Source: Solemya velum gill symbiont
GTDB taxonomy: Bacteria; Pseudomonadota; Gammaproteobacteria; Chromatiales; Chromatiaceae
NCBI RefSeq assembly: GCF_000787395.1
Contig: NZ_JRAA01000002.1
Coordinates: 124,001-188,000 of the forward strand
Length of the DNA: 64,000 nt
Direction: 5' to 3'
In this document: positions 17,651-27,138 of the stretch, one piece after another
Layout of the letters: each line of letters begins with the position of its first letter
Numbering within the stretch: the stretch's first letter is position 1
Notes under the pieces: generated by a model
What the model was told of the DNA's origin: nothing
What the model saw: the letters and a program-made list of their open reading frames with translations, nothing else
Database searches by the model: none
Made by a program: the position numbers and the translations under genes

Positions 17651-20248
17651 ATGAATAATATAGCCTGCTCACACTCGTCTCGTTTCTTTTCCTGCTGTTT
17701 TCTCGCACTGACTGCCTCACTGGCACTAGTAAGTACGCTACAGGCACAAACCTGCTCCTATCCTGTCACACCGGAAGCACGCTACACACTCGATAGCACC
17801 ACTGCGGACTCCTCGGGAAACAGCCATAATCCTGTCAACTCACCATCCCTGACCTACAACAGTACAGATTTTGTCGAAGGCACCCATTCAGCCAGACGTA
17901 ATACTGCTGGCATGCAACTCAATGACGGTACCTTCCTGGAAGACGGTTTCATAACGAAAAGCCTTTCGATGTATATCAAACCATCAACACTGACAGGCAC
18001 TGACCAGGTGCTCTTTGAAGAGGGAAATGCAGTCAATGGCATCATATTGCTACTCAACAGTAGCGGGAATATTCAACTTACTGTTGAAAGTAATTCCGGA
18101 ATCAGAACCATTGAATCGCCGTTTCCTACAGATGGCAACTGGCATCAGGTTGGCTTTGTTTATGATGGAAACGCGGCGGTGAATACTTCCTGGATCTATC
18201 TCGATGGCTATCCAGTCAATTCTGCTTCCTCTGTAGGCAACTTGTCTCCGCATATTGATGGAGGTGGCTTGTTTGAGCAATTTGGCCAGGCAGCCGGCGC
18301 AATAACTGCGTCTCAATATACCGGGCAGATGGATGAAGTCACGATCTTCTCAGCTGCCCTGACGCCGAAGAACATGCTGGATATCACCAGTTGTGGAGGC
18401 AGTGGTGGTGGCGCTGGTGAAGCCACGGTTGCAGACCTGTTGACAGAACAGGGCACCATGGAGTGCGGTTCAGACGGCTACCTGGTGCACACCACTGCGA
18501 CGACCAAGTCAACCTGGCGGACCGTAGACCTGATCACCAGCGCCTATACCCAGTCCGATGACAATCTTGACAGCACCATCAATGCCATTGGCTATAACGT
18601 CATGGACAACCGGGTCTGGGGATACAACAAGGAAGATGGTGATGGCAGCCTGAGCGTTTCCGTTGTTGACAACGTTGGCAACTGGACGACGCAAATCATT
18701 GGCAAGGCAGTCGACCTCGACTCGCTCAGCAACCTCAATGTCGGCACTGTCGATGACCAGGGGCGCTACTGCCTGTCACCCAGCACATCAGGCATCCACA
18801 CGGTTCAGGTCGTAGACCTTGACCCTGCATCGGCGAACTACCTGATGAAAATTGATAACTTTTCAGTGACCTGGCCAAGCGGTCAAACCCCGGACTGGGC
18901 CTTTAACCCGATTGACGATCATCTCTACGCCATCAACTACAATTCGAGCGTTGGTAGTGATTTTCCCAAGCTCTTGCAAATCGTTGTACCCGTACTTGAT
19001 GGAGACGCGTCAACCATGGAGACAGCCACCGTCAACAACCTCGGCATTGCCCTGAATGATGGCGTCAAGGATGTCTTCGGCGGCGTCTATTTTGATGACG
19101 ACGGCTATTTCTATGCGCAGGGCAATGGCACAGGATTTCTATATCGCCTCGATCTGCGTGATGTCTCCGGATCAGGCTTCAATAATGCAAACACAGTAAT
19201 CATCGCAAATGGCTCAACATCCACTGAGAATGACGGTACCCGCTGTCTGTCAAGTACGGTCAAGCCGCCTACCCCGTTAGAAAGGGATTTTGGAGACATC
19301 AATGCTCTCGGCATCAATACATCACTGCAGCAAGACGGCCCACGCCACGCAGTCATCGGCCTAAGTGGCAGCGTGACAGACCTGATGATCGGTTCCAGTA
19401 TCGATGTAGAGGAAGATGCCGCATCCAATGCTGCCGCTACTGCAGATGGCTCCGAGGAGGGTGTCAGCTTTACATCCTCTTTAGGCGATGTGGTCACTGC
19501 AACTGTCTCAGTGACTAACAACACGGGAGAAGACGCCAGACTGTGCGCCTGGCTTGATGCTGATGCCGACAGCACATTCGAAGCAGGTGAAAGGCAGTGT
19601 TCAACTGCTGCAGACCCGGGCGGCGACTTTGACTGGACGCTGACAGGGGGTACCGGCAACTACTACAGCCGCTTTCGCCTATGTGACCTGCCCGGTACCA
19701 ATACAGGTGACTGCGACGGCCCTGATGGTGTCGCCGGCAACGGCGAGGTTGAGGACTACCTGATTTCCTACAATGCGACTGCAGCCACGATTACCACAAT
19801 TCGTCTCGATGGCATGCGTCCGGATCAGATTCTGGCACAGCTTGATATCGCCTCGATGTCATCACAACAGCTCTTCGGCCTGCTCTCGATATGGAATCCT
19901 GAAGTTGCAGCAAGTATGGCAGAGGCCTCACACGCGGAACTGGCTGAAGCCCTGCGTAACCATCTCGATCCCGACAGCGATGTCACCACGGCTGCGCTGC
20001 GCTGGGAAACAGTGGAAGAGAATGGAACTGTTGGTTTCTATGCCGAGCGCAGGGATTCTCCGGATTCGCCATGGCAACGTATCAATGAAAAGCTTCTGCC
20101 CGGACTCATCGATGCACCACTCGGAGGTGAATACATGTTGTTTGATCCCGAGGCAGAAACCGGCCAAAACTACCAGTACCAGCTGATTGAGCAGGAAGCC
20201 TGGGGAACGCAAAAAACCTACGGTCCTTATGAACTGCGACTGCAATAG
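17651..20248 (+). CDS. Large secreted LamG/GEVED-domain protein (copy 2)
   Basis: Tandem paralogue of the preceding gene with the same architecture throughout: signal peptide (FLALTASLALVSTLQAQ), LamG-like domain (DGNWHQVGFVYDG, WIYLDGYPVN, DEVTIFSAALTPKNM), DUF6923-like region (IGYNVMDNRVWGYNKEDGDG, GGVYFDDDGYFYA), GEVED domain (ADADSTFEAGERQCS, GNGEVEDYLISY) and C-terminal module (ALRWETVEENGTVGFYAERR, LIDAPLGGEYMLFDPEA). It has an extra glycine-rich linker (GGSGGGAGE) after the first domain. The frame is open to 17558, but the signal peptide points to a start at 17651 (or ATG 17639). Confidence 0.85.
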   Translation: MNNIACSHSSRFFSCCFLALTASLALVSTLQAQTCSYPVTPEARYTLDSTTADSSGNSHNPVNSPSLTYNSTDFVEGTHSARRNTAGMQLNDGTFLEDGFITKSLSMYIKPSTLTGTDQVLFEEGNAVNGIILLLNSSGNIQLTVESNSGIRTIESPFPTDGNWHQVGFVYDGNAAVNTSWIYLDGYPVNSASSVGNLSPHIDGGGLFEQFGQAAGAITASQYTGQMDEVTIFSAALTPKNMLDITSCGGSGGGAGEATVADLLTEQGTMECGSDGYLVHTTATTKSTWRTVDLITSAYTQSDDNLDSTINAIGYNVMDNRVWGYNKEDGDGSLSVSVVDNVGNWTTQIIGKAVDLDSLSNLNVGTVDDQGRYCLSPSTSGIHTVQVVDLDPASANYLMKIDNFSVTWPSGQTPDWAFNPIDDHLYAINYNSSVGSDFPKLLQIVVPVLDGDASTMETATVNNLGIALNDGVKDVFGGVYFDDDGYFYAQGNGTGFLYRLDLRDVSGSGFNNANTVIIANGSTSTENDGTRCLSSTVKPPTPLERDFGDINALGINTSLQQDGPRHAVIGLSGSVTDLMIGSSIDVEEDAASNAAATADGSEEGVSFTSSLGDVVTATVSVTNNTGEDARLCAWLDADADSTFEAGERQCSTAADPGGDFDWTLTGGTGNYYSRFRLCDLPGTNTGDCDGPDGVAGNGEVEDYLISYNATAATITTIRLDGMRPDQILAQLDIASMSSQQLFGLLSIWNPEVAASMAEASHAELAEALRNHLDPDSDVTTAALRWETVEENGTVGFYAERRDSPDSPWQRINEKLLPGLIDAPLGGEYMLFDPEAETGQNYQYQLIEQEAWGTQKTYGPYELRLQ

Positions 20249-20298
20249 CAGCTCACACGCCAGCCCGAGCAACTCCTTGTTGCTCTGGAAACACGACT

Positions 20299-20331
20299 CG
20301 TCACCCCGGGCTTGACCCGGGGTTCATCACG
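20299..20331. repeat. REP-like palindromic repeat (CGTCA-type)
   Basis: A short element CGTCA + CCCCGGG-CTTGA-CCCGGGG ending in CATCACG (hairpin 20304-20322). The CGTCACCCC...TTGACC pattern matches the element at 31013-31138 and, more loosely, 10941-11026. It sits in the 244-base spacer before the aminotransferase gene. Confidence 0.6.
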
Positions 20332-20492
20332 AAATGTGCAACAACTCATGAATACCGACATGTTAACTGTATGACAAGAAAGTAAAAATGCTGCATTGCA
20401 CATTGATATCCATAGTTTTTTTCCTGTTGCCGAGCGTTGAACACACCCATATACTTCAGCATTGATCAAATTTCAGCGTAGTAACAGACAAG

Positions 20493-21656
20493 ATGACAAC
20501 TTCATTCATACCCCCGCTCCGGACTCTCATGGGCCCCGGCCCTTCTGACGTTAACCCCCGCATTCTGGAGGCGTTGAGCCGCCCGACAATCGGACATCTC
20601 GATCCCGCATTTACAGACATGATGGAAGAGACCAAGGCACTGCTGCAGTATGCGTTTCAGACCAGCAACAGGCTCACCATGCCCGTTTCTGCACCCGGTT
20701 CAGCCGGTATGGAGACCTGCTTTGCCAACCTGGTGGAAGCAGGCGACAAGGTTATCGTGTGCCAGAATGGTGTATTCGGTGGTCGTATGAAAGAGAATGT
20801 CACGCGCTGTGGTGGTACAGCCGTGATGGTGGAAACTGAATGGGGCCGTGCGATCAACCTCAATGCGACCGAAGATGCGCTCAAGGCAAACCCTGATGCC
20901 AATATCCTCGCTTTCGTCCACGCTGAAACATCTACCGGTGCCCAGTCGGATGCAAAAGCCTTGTGTGAATTGGCGCGCAAGTATGACTGCCTGACAATTG
21001 TCGACGCCGTGACCTCACTTGGTGGTACACCAGTACTTGTCGATGAATGGGGAATCGATGCGATCTACTCCGGTTCACAGAAATGTCTCTCCTGCACTCC
21101 AGGCCTCTCGCCGGTCAGCTTCAGCGACAAGGCAACAGACAAAATCTCGAACCGCAAAACACCTGTTCAGAGCTGGTTTCTCGATCTCAACCTGGTGATG
21201 GCATACTGGAATTCAGAAGGTCCTCGCTCCTATCACCATACTGCGCCAGTCAACTCACTCTACGCCCTCCACGAGGCATTACTGATTCTCAAGGAAGAAG
21301 GCCTCGAGAATTCATGGGCGCGTCACCAAAAGAACCACGAAATGCTCAAGGCGGGTCTTGAATCCATGGGTATCGAATTTATCGTGCCGGAAGCGGAGCG
21401 CCTGCCACAACTGAATGCCGTGGCCATTCCCGACGGAGTCAATGATGCCGAGGTTCGCTCCAGGCTGCTGCATAAGTTCAATCTTGAGATTGGTGCCGGA
21501 CTCGGCCCGCTGGCGGGTAAAATCTGGCGTATCGGCCTGATGGGCTATGCAAGCAACACTGACAATATCAAGCTTTGCCTGAATGCGTTAGGGACGGTTC
21601 TCAACGAGTCGGGTTATAATGTCGACATTGAGGCGGCTCTCAAGGCCGCTGGCTAA
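20493..21656 (+). CDS. Class V aminotransferase, alanine/serine-glyoxylate type
   Basis: PLP enzyme of the AGXT / serine-glyoxylate aminotransferase group: LRTLMGPGPSDVNPRILEAL near the start, PGSAGMETCFANLV, the DAVTSLGGTPV segment with the PLP-contacting Asp, and the PLP lysine in YSGSQKCLSCTPGLSPVS. The C-terminal half carries the family's YHHTAPVNSLYALHEAL and RIGLMGYAS. Transfer of an amino group from serine or alanine to glyoxylate is the likely reaction (photorespiratory-type or glyoxylate detoxification). It is followed 21 bases later by the SCO gene. Confidence 0.9.
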   Translation: MTTSFIPPLRTLMGPGPSDVNPRILEALSRPTIGHLDPAFTDMMEETKALLQYAFQTSNRLTMPVSAPGSAGMETCFANLVEAGDKVIVCQNGVFGGRMKENVTRCGGTAVMVETEWGRAINLNATEDALKANPDANILAFVHAETSTGAQSDAKALCELARKYDCLTIVDAVTSLGGTPVLVDEWGIDAIYSGSQKCLSCTPGLSPVSFSDKATDKISNRKTPVQSWFLDLNLVMAYWNSEGPRSYHHTAPVNSLYALHEALLILKEEGLENSWARHQKNHEMLKAGLESMGIEFIVPEAERLPQLNAVAIPDGVNDAEVRSRLLHKFNLEIGAGLGPLAGKIWRIGLMGYASNTDNIKLCLNALGTVLNESGYNVDIEAALKAAG

Positions 21657-21677
21657 TACTATCGATACGAGAAACAG

Positions 21678-22316
21678 ATGCGACGAAACTCCGGCCTCAA
21701 ACGGCTGATCACCATCATTGCAGCAGTTGCTGCCCTGGGTGGTGGTTATTACCTTGGCAACCTCAACAAAGACCTGGTCCAAGCGAAACCGCAAAGTGCG
21801 ATCGTGTTCGAGAACGGGCGACCCCTGAAGCCCTTCACGATGCACACCGCAAGTGACAGCGAGTTCAACAATGAAGACTTGCTGGGCAAGTGGTCATTTC
21901 TCTATTTCGGTTATACATTTTGTCCGGACATCTGCCCCACCACCCTGACACAGTTCGTGCTGATAACGAACCGTCTCTCGGGTGACAAGGAGCTGCTCGA
22001 CAAGAGCCAGTTCATCATGTTCTCTGTCGATCCTGAGCGTGACTCAGCGGAAAAGCTTGAAGCCTATATGACACACTTTCATCCCGGTTTCATCGGTGCG
22101 ACAGGTAGTCGCGAGGCGATTGATTCAATCACGCAGGACCTCGGTGTATATTACAAGCTGCATGAGCCGGATGAGAATGGACACTACCCGGTGGATCACA
22201 CATCTGCAGTGATGCTGGTCGATCCCGAGGGCAATCTCGCAGCTATCTATAGTTCGATAACAGACCCTAAAGTCGCTGCCGGTGATTTTCAGCTGATCGC
22301 CAACCAGGCAGAATAA
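21678..22316 (+). CDS. SCO1/SenC-family copper chaperone
   Basis: Membrane-anchored thioredoxin-fold protein that delivers copper to cytochrome c oxidase. It has an N-terminal transmembrane anchor (RLITIIAAVAALGGGYYLG), the copper-binding FCPDIC motif (C82 and C86) and the ligand histidine H174 in PVDHTSAVML. Residues FSVDPERDS are also typical. Length 212 aa is normal. The TAA stop shares a base with the psd start, though the two functions are unrelated. Confidence 0.95.
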   Translation: MRRNSGLKRLITIIAAVAALGGGYYLGNLNKDLVQAKPQSAIVFENGRPLKPFTMHTASDSEFNNEDLLGKWSFLYFGYTFCPDICPTTLTQFVLITNRLSGDKELLDKSQFIMFSVDPERDSAEKLEAYMTHFHPGFIGATGSREAIDSITQDLGVYYKLHEPDENGHYPVDHTSAVMLVDPEGNLAAIYSSITDPKVAAGDFQLIANQAE

Positions 22317-23218
22317 TGGGGCTTCCTGTCGTCCAAACGGGAGATAAGGCACCTCTCGGAAAAAGGCTGTTCATCCTCCTGCAGCAGCTGATTCCACAGC
22401 ACTTTCTGTCGTCCCTGATGTACGCACTGGCACGTAGTGAGATCGGCTTCATCAAGAACAGCGTCATTCGCATCGTCAACTGGATGTTTGATATCAACAT
22501 GCAGGATGCCGTTGTCAAAGATCCGCTTGCCTATCCAAGTTTCAACGCCTTCTTTACGCGTGCACTTGAACCCGCAAGCAGGCCGTTGGATTCCAATTCG
22601 ACCACGATTATCAGCCCGGTCGATGGCGCCGTGAGCCAGGCAGGCCATATAGAGAGCGGCCTGCTCTTTCAGGCCAAGGGCATTCACTACTCGATTACAG
22701 CCCTTCTCGGCGGCGATGCTGAAACTGCAAAACGTTTCTCCGATGGAGATTTTGCAACCATCTATCTGTCACCACGCGATTACCACCGTATACACATGCC
22801 GGTTGACGGAAAACTCTCCAGCATGACCCATGTACCTGGCGAGCTCTTCAGTGTAAATGAAACCACCACATCTTTAATTCCGGGCCTGTTTGCACGCAAT
22901 GAACGTATCATCAATCTCTTCGAGACGCCAGCCGGACCGATGGCCCTGATCATGGTTGGAGCGATATTTGTCGGCAGCATGGATACCGTGTGGGCAGGTA
23001 CTGTCACACCGTCATCAAAACGTATCAGCCACCAGGAGTACCTCGATCAGCCACATGCGGAAATCAGCCTTGAAAAAGGCGAAGAGATGGGACGCTTCAA
23101 CATGGGTTCAACCGTTATCCTGCTGTTCGGTAAGAACCAGGTGAATCTGGACGGGATGATTGCTGCTGGCAGGGAAGTAAAAATGGGTGAGCGTATCGGC
23201 ACCCGAATTCAGGCGTAA
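22316..23218 (+). CDS. psd: Phosphatidylserine decarboxylase
   Basis: Converts phosphatidylserine to phosphatidylethanolamine at the inner membrane. The self-cleavage site that generates the pyruvoyl group is visible near the C-terminus as NMGSTVILLF (cut between G264 and S265). Other family motifs are FNAFFTR-L, SPVDGAVSQ and YHRIHMPVDG. The start overlaps the SCO stop (TAATG). Confidence 0.96.
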   Translation: MGLPVVQTGDKAPLGKRLFILLQQLIPQHFLSSLMYALARSEIGFIKNSVIRIVNWMFDINMQDAVVKDPLAYPSFNAFFTRALEPASRPLDSNSTTIISPVDGAVSQAGHIESGLLFQAKGIHYSITALLGGDAETAKRFSDGDFATIYLSPRDYHRIHMPVDGKLSSMTHVPGELFSVNETTTSLIPGLFARNERIINLFETPAGPMALIMVGAIFVGSMDTVWAGTVTPSSKRISHQEYLDQPHAEISLEKGEEMGRFNMGSTVILLFGKNQVNLDGMIAAGREVKMGERIGTRIQA

Positions 23219-23227
23219 AGAGCGGCC

Positions 23228-23875
23228 CTACTCAACAGCTGGCGTGGTCGTGCCACTGCAGATAATTGCCATACGGACCAGCTCCGCGAGTGAACCTGCC
23301 TCCATCTTTTCCATCACGCGTGCACGGTGTGCTTCAACAGTTTTTGCGCTGACATCAAGTCGCGAGGCGATCTCCTTGTTCGAGAGACCACTGGTCACCA
23401 TCTCCATAACTTCCTGCTCACGCCGCGTGAGCTGCGCCATGCGTGCAAGTATTTCTGACTGACTGGCCCTGCTCTCACGCTGTGCGGCATCCACGACAAG
23501 TGCACGTCTTATTGCCTTGAGCAATACCTCGTCATCGAATGGCTTCTCGATAAAGTCGCGTGCGCCGGCCTTCATCGCCTTGACTGCCATTGCGATATCA
23601 CCATGACCTGTAATGATGATCACTGGTGCGCGTATTTCCCGCTCCTCAAGCTGCGATTGTAGTTTGAGCCCAGACATTCCCGGCATGCGAACATCCAACA
23701 GCAGACAGCCTGCCTGCCCCGGATAATAGCTTTCGAGAAACTTCTGGGCTGATTCAAAGGTCTCGACCTCGAGCCCATCTGACTCAATCAGCCAGCGTAA
23801 CGAACTGCGCATCGCTTCATCGTCATCAACGACAAAAACCTTGCCCGTGATTTTTTTGTCACTACTATCACTCAT
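23228..23875 (-). CDS. FixJ-family response regulator
   Basis: Receiver domain at residues 11-125 with the acidic pocket VVDDDE, phosphorylated D61 in LLLDVRMPGMSG, and the conserved lysine in RDFIEKPFDDE. A LuxR-type HTH follows (LTRREQEVMEMVTSGLSNKE, then IASRLDVSAKTVEAHRARVM). The arrangement is that of FixJ/TtrR/DctR-type regulators. The start overlaps the kinase stop by 4 bases (ATGA), so the pair is one operon. Targets are unknown; a palindrome upstream of the operon may be its own site. Confidence 0.95.
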   Translation of the reverse strand: MSDSSDKKITGKVFVVDDDEAMRSSLRWLIESDGLEVETFESAQKFLESYYPGQAGCLLLDVRMPGMSGLKLQSQLEEREIRAPVIIITGHGDIAMAVKAMKAGARDFIEKPFDDEVLLKAIRRALVVDAAQRESRASQSEILARMAQLTRREQEVMEMVTSGLSNKEIASRLDVSAKTVEAHRARVMEKMEAGSLAELVRMAIICSGTTTPAVE

Positions 23876-26430
23876 GCGATCTGTTTATTCCTTGCTAATA
23901 GCGGGAGAGAGAGTCTGAAAGTCGCACCACCCAATTCTCCAGAAGAGACATGAATTCTACCATCATGTTCCTCGATAATGCTCTGCGAGATGGCCAGTCC
24001 CATACCCATACCCGTGGTCTTGGTACTAAAAAAGGGCTCAAACAGATGCTCCATCGCCTGTTCCGAAATTCCCGGACCATTGTCCTCGATCAGAATGACC
24101 AGGTTGTCATTCTCAAAGCGTGTACTGATTCGGATTTTACCCTCAACCCCGCTGGCTGCAATCGCATCAATGGCATTACGCAACAAGTTAAGAATCACCT
24201 GTTCAACCTGCACCAGGTCAAGCGGGATGGGTGGCAAGTCGCTGCCAGCGTCAAATTCGACATCCAGGCGTGCCTTGCGGATTTCGAAATCCATAAATGA
24301 GAGGACTTCACGAATCATCTCGTTAACATCAACTGATTGACGCACCCTGCTCTGTCTTTCCACCAGGCCTCGCAACCACTTGATAATCTGTGCTGCGCGC
24401 GTTGCCTGTGCAGTGATATTCTCGAGCGGTTCGAGCAACTCCTCACCACTTGCACCACGCACAAAGCGACGCTTGGCACCATTGGCGTAGTTGATAATTG
24501 CCGACAGCGGCTGGTTGAGTTCGTGTGCCAGCCCGGTGGCCATCTCTCCCATGCTACTGACACGACAGACATGAATCAGTTCGTTCTGGTGGCGTCGCGC
24601 CTCCTCCTCGGCAAGACGCGTCTCCGTGACATCACGTGCATAGAGGTTGACATACTCAAGCTCGGGTATCGGTGACAACATGATCGAGTAGACGGCGTCT
24701 TCCGTTTTAACTTCACGCTCAAAGTCTTCGCCGCTTGAGAGCGCCTCTGCAACACGAATACGCCACTCAAGCGGTAGCTCCTGCATGCGTCCACTATGCC
24801 AGAAAGCCATCAAGGGTTCGCTCGCCTGGTTGGCATACTGAATAATACCCTGCTTGTCGATACGCAGGATGGGAGACGGGCTTTCACTCGGGAAAGCAGC
24901 AAGAGCACGAATCTCATTTTCCTGCCTGCGGCGCTCTGAAATATCGTGAAAGTAAAAGGTAAACAGCACCTCGTCACGGAGCTGAATTGACTGGATAGCA
25001 ATTTCGACAGGAAAACGACTGCCGTCTGACCTCTGTGCCACCAGTTCGGAACGCGCATCATTGAAATCCTTCGCACGCTGACACTCGGCGAACAGGTTGA
25101 GAAAATAGATCCTGCTTTCCGGTGCGATGAGACGTTCAACTGACAGGTTATCGACGACCTCATCTTCACTATAATCGAACTCCTCCTCGGCAGTTGGATT
25201 GAAGTCGATGATGGTGCCGTCACTGGTGGTTGTAATGATTGAATCAACCGAGGCATCCATAATGGCACTGGTGAGTGCTTCCTTCTCGAGTATCTCGGAT
25301 TCATGCCTGCTGCGCATATCCTCACGGGCCTCGCGTACCAGGTTGATAAACTGCTTCATCCACTCCTCCAGCACCATCAACTGGTTACCACTGCGCGCTA
25401 CCGGCTGGCTGATCCCCAAGGCACGCTGGGAGAAGTCGGAGAGACGTTTCAACGCCCGGCTGAGACGATTTGAAACCAGCATGAAAAGGAGTGAGAAGAA
25501 GATAATAAAACTGAAAGCAACAATGGCACGCTGACGCCGTTCAAGCGCGATAACAGAGCGACGCAGTTCGCGCACACTTGCTTTCGGGATCATGGTTGCA
25601 AAGAGCAAATTGCTGTTCGCACCACCATATTCGGCAAATGATTGTGTGGTTACAGCGTATTTTTTGTCCAGTTGATCCAGTGTCACACCCTTACCAATTA
25701 CTTCCGGATCACTGCTATTGAGTATCACCTGGGTGGCACCATCAACAACAGCCGTGAGTGCCTCTGTGACAAGACCTCTCTGTGCTGAAGAGAGAAAGGT
25801 TGCATCAACAGGCACAACCATCACCAGGGTGCCCATGATGTTGTAGGCCGCATCCTCCGCTACAGTCGCTGCCAGCAGGTAAGGCTCACCATCAATGTCG
25901 GTCAGAATGGTCTGTGGTGATGAAATATAGGAGGCAAGCTGTGACAACAACTCTTCCGGAAGAACCGTTTGTTGCAGGCGATACTCCTCGCGTATCTGAC
26001 CCTGGGTATCAAGAAGCATGATATGAGTCGGTGAAGCAAGGGGTTTCCAGCGCTCAGGCTCAGGCAACCAATTGGGTTGTTTGTCTGTATACAGAAGTCT
26101 TGGTTCCTGGTCATCAGGGAACCAGTAGACAGGATTAAGATAGTTGGCCAGTTTCCTGTGATTGGAGAGCAGCCGGATGGTGGTCTCGTAACTCTGTACC
26201 GAGTGATCAAAATGTATCAGTGCCTCACGGGCGCGCTGATCGAGGTTGCTTTGGAGCTGTTCGTCGTAGATCTTGTTAACCGCATCTTTCTGAACGGTAT
26301 CTATCACTTCCCACAGTGCATATCCTGCCAGTAAGCCGAAAAATGCAGCAAACAGGGACATTGGCGTATAACGCAGGATCGCACGCCCCAACTGGCGCAG
26401 CTTCTCGTTCAACATGTGAAGAAGTTTCAT
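23872..26430 (-). CDS. FixL-like membrane sensor histidine kinase, double PAS
   Basis: 852 aa. N-terminal transmembrane segment (about 22-42), a large periplasmic sensor region (about 43-300, double-Cache-like), a second transmembrane segment (about 303-322), PAS1 (SAIMDASVDSIITTTSDGTI), PAS2 (PSPILRIDKQGIIQYANQAS), the phospho-acceptor helix MGEMATGLAHELNQPLSAI, and an HATPase_c domain (NLLRNAIDA, EDNGPGIS, GMGMGLAISQSIIEEHDG). No haem-binding PAS signature was seen, so the input is probably an extracytoplasmic ligand rather than oxygen. Operon partner of the FixJ-like regulator. Confidence 0.94.
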   Translation of the reverse strand: MKLLHMLNEKLRQLGRAILRYTPMSLFAAFFGLLAGYALWEVIDTVQKDAVNKIYDEQLQSNLDQRAREALIHFDHSVQSYETTIRLLSNHRKLANYLNPVYWFPDDQEPRLLYTDKQPNWLPEPERWKPLASPTHIMLLDTQGQIREEYRLQQTVLPEELLSQLASYISSPQTILTDIDGEPYLLAATVAEDAAYNIMGTLVMVVPVDATFLSSAQRGLVTEALTAVVDGATQVILNSSDPEVIGKGVTLDQLDKKYAVTTQSFAEYGGANSNLLFATMIPKASVRELRRSVIALERRQRAIVAFSFIIFFSLLFMLVSNRLSRALKRLSDFSQRALGISQPVARSGNQLMVLEEWMKQFINLVREAREDMRSRHESEILEKEALTSAIMDASVDSIITTTSDGTIIDFNPTAEEEFDYSEDEVVDNLSVERLIAPESRIYFLNLFAECQRAKDFNDARSELVAQRSDGSRFPVEIAIQSIQLRDEVLFTFYFHDISERRRQENEIRALAAFPSESPSPILRIDKQGIIQYANQASEPLMAFWHSGRMQELPLEWRIRVAEALSSGEDFEREVKTEDAVYSIMLSPIPELEYVNLYARDVTETRLAEEEARRHQNELIHVCRVSSMGEMATGLAHELNQPLSAIINYANGAKRRFVRGASGEELLEPLENITAQATRAAQIIKWLRGLVERQSRVRQSVDVNEMIREVLSFMDFEIRKARLDVEFDAGSDLPPIPLDLVQVEQVILNLLRNAIDAIAASGVEGKIRISTRFENDNLVILIEDNGPGISEQAMEHLFEPFFSTKTTGMGMGLAISQSIIEEHDGRIHVSSGELGGATFRLSLPLLARNKQIA

Positions 26431-26570
26431 GCAGAGACGATAATCAATTTAGATAAAAGCTACAAGTAACAGGCGCTGTCTTCCAGAAAAAACTGCTTTG
26501 ATTAGCCATATTGTGTCAAATCAGATGGATTTTGCAGGAAAACCCTGTCAATTCTCATATCCACGATACA

Positions 26571-26588
26571 TGTAGGTAAATTCCTACA
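26571..26588. promoter_or_regulatory. TGTAGG-N6-CCTACA palindrome between divergent genes
   Basis: Perfect 6-6-6 inverted repeat (spacer TAAATT) in the 244-base gap between the two-component operon and the divergent 63-aa gene, 86 bases from the latter's ATG. Size and symmetry fit a dimeric response-regulator site, so the FixJ-like protein is a natural candidate; this is inference. Confidence 0.4.
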
Positions 26589-26674
26589 AAAAGTTCAGAA
26601 AAACCCTCTACCAACTTCTTTGTTAAAGCACTAGATTTACTCATACAACATGGCTAAATAACAAGGAGAGTGAC

Positions 26675-26866
26675 ATGTTGAAATCGAGTGTTATCTATTC
26701 AAAAATAACGAGGCAGTTAATCACTGAATCAGACACTCATGATGTACCTGCCACCATTGCAGAAATGCATAAGGGAAACCTGGATATGGAACTGTTTCAT
26801 GTCAGGCAATGGGCAGTGAAAAAAGGTCTCATTAAACCAAATGAGGAAATTGTCGCATTCGACTAG
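26675..26866 (+). CDS. Small protein of unknown function, 63 aa
   Basis: Strong ribosome site (AAGGAGAGTGAC) before the ATG supports translation. The peptide is soluble and mixed-charge, with a helical-looking middle (HDVPATIAEMHKGNLDMELF) and an end KKGLIKPNEEIVAFD. There are no cysteines, signal peptide or membrane segment, and I do not recognise a family. It is divergent from the two-component operon and may be one of its targets. The 270 bases after it, up to mutM, hold nothing recognisable. Confidence 0.7.
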   Translation: MLKSSVIYSKITRQLITESDTHDVPATIAEMHKGNLDMELFHVRQWAVKKGLIKPNEEIVAFD

Positions 26867-27138
26867 GGATGGAAACACTTGCTGAAAACCCGGTGCTGAT
26901 GACTCAATAGCCAGGCGATCTGCAAGACCTGCATTGAAGGGGCATTTTCATCATAAATCAACCGCATAAATTCTTATCCTTATAGTTTTTAGTAACGCAA
27001 GGTATACATATCACGACACAAGGAAAGGGATTTCACACGAAAATCGCATTACCATGCTCTGCGCAACCTAGACCTGACAGGAGCATCCTTTATACTAGGG
27101 ACTCCTGTCCTCTCTTTCATAAAGCCTCGTAAAACACC

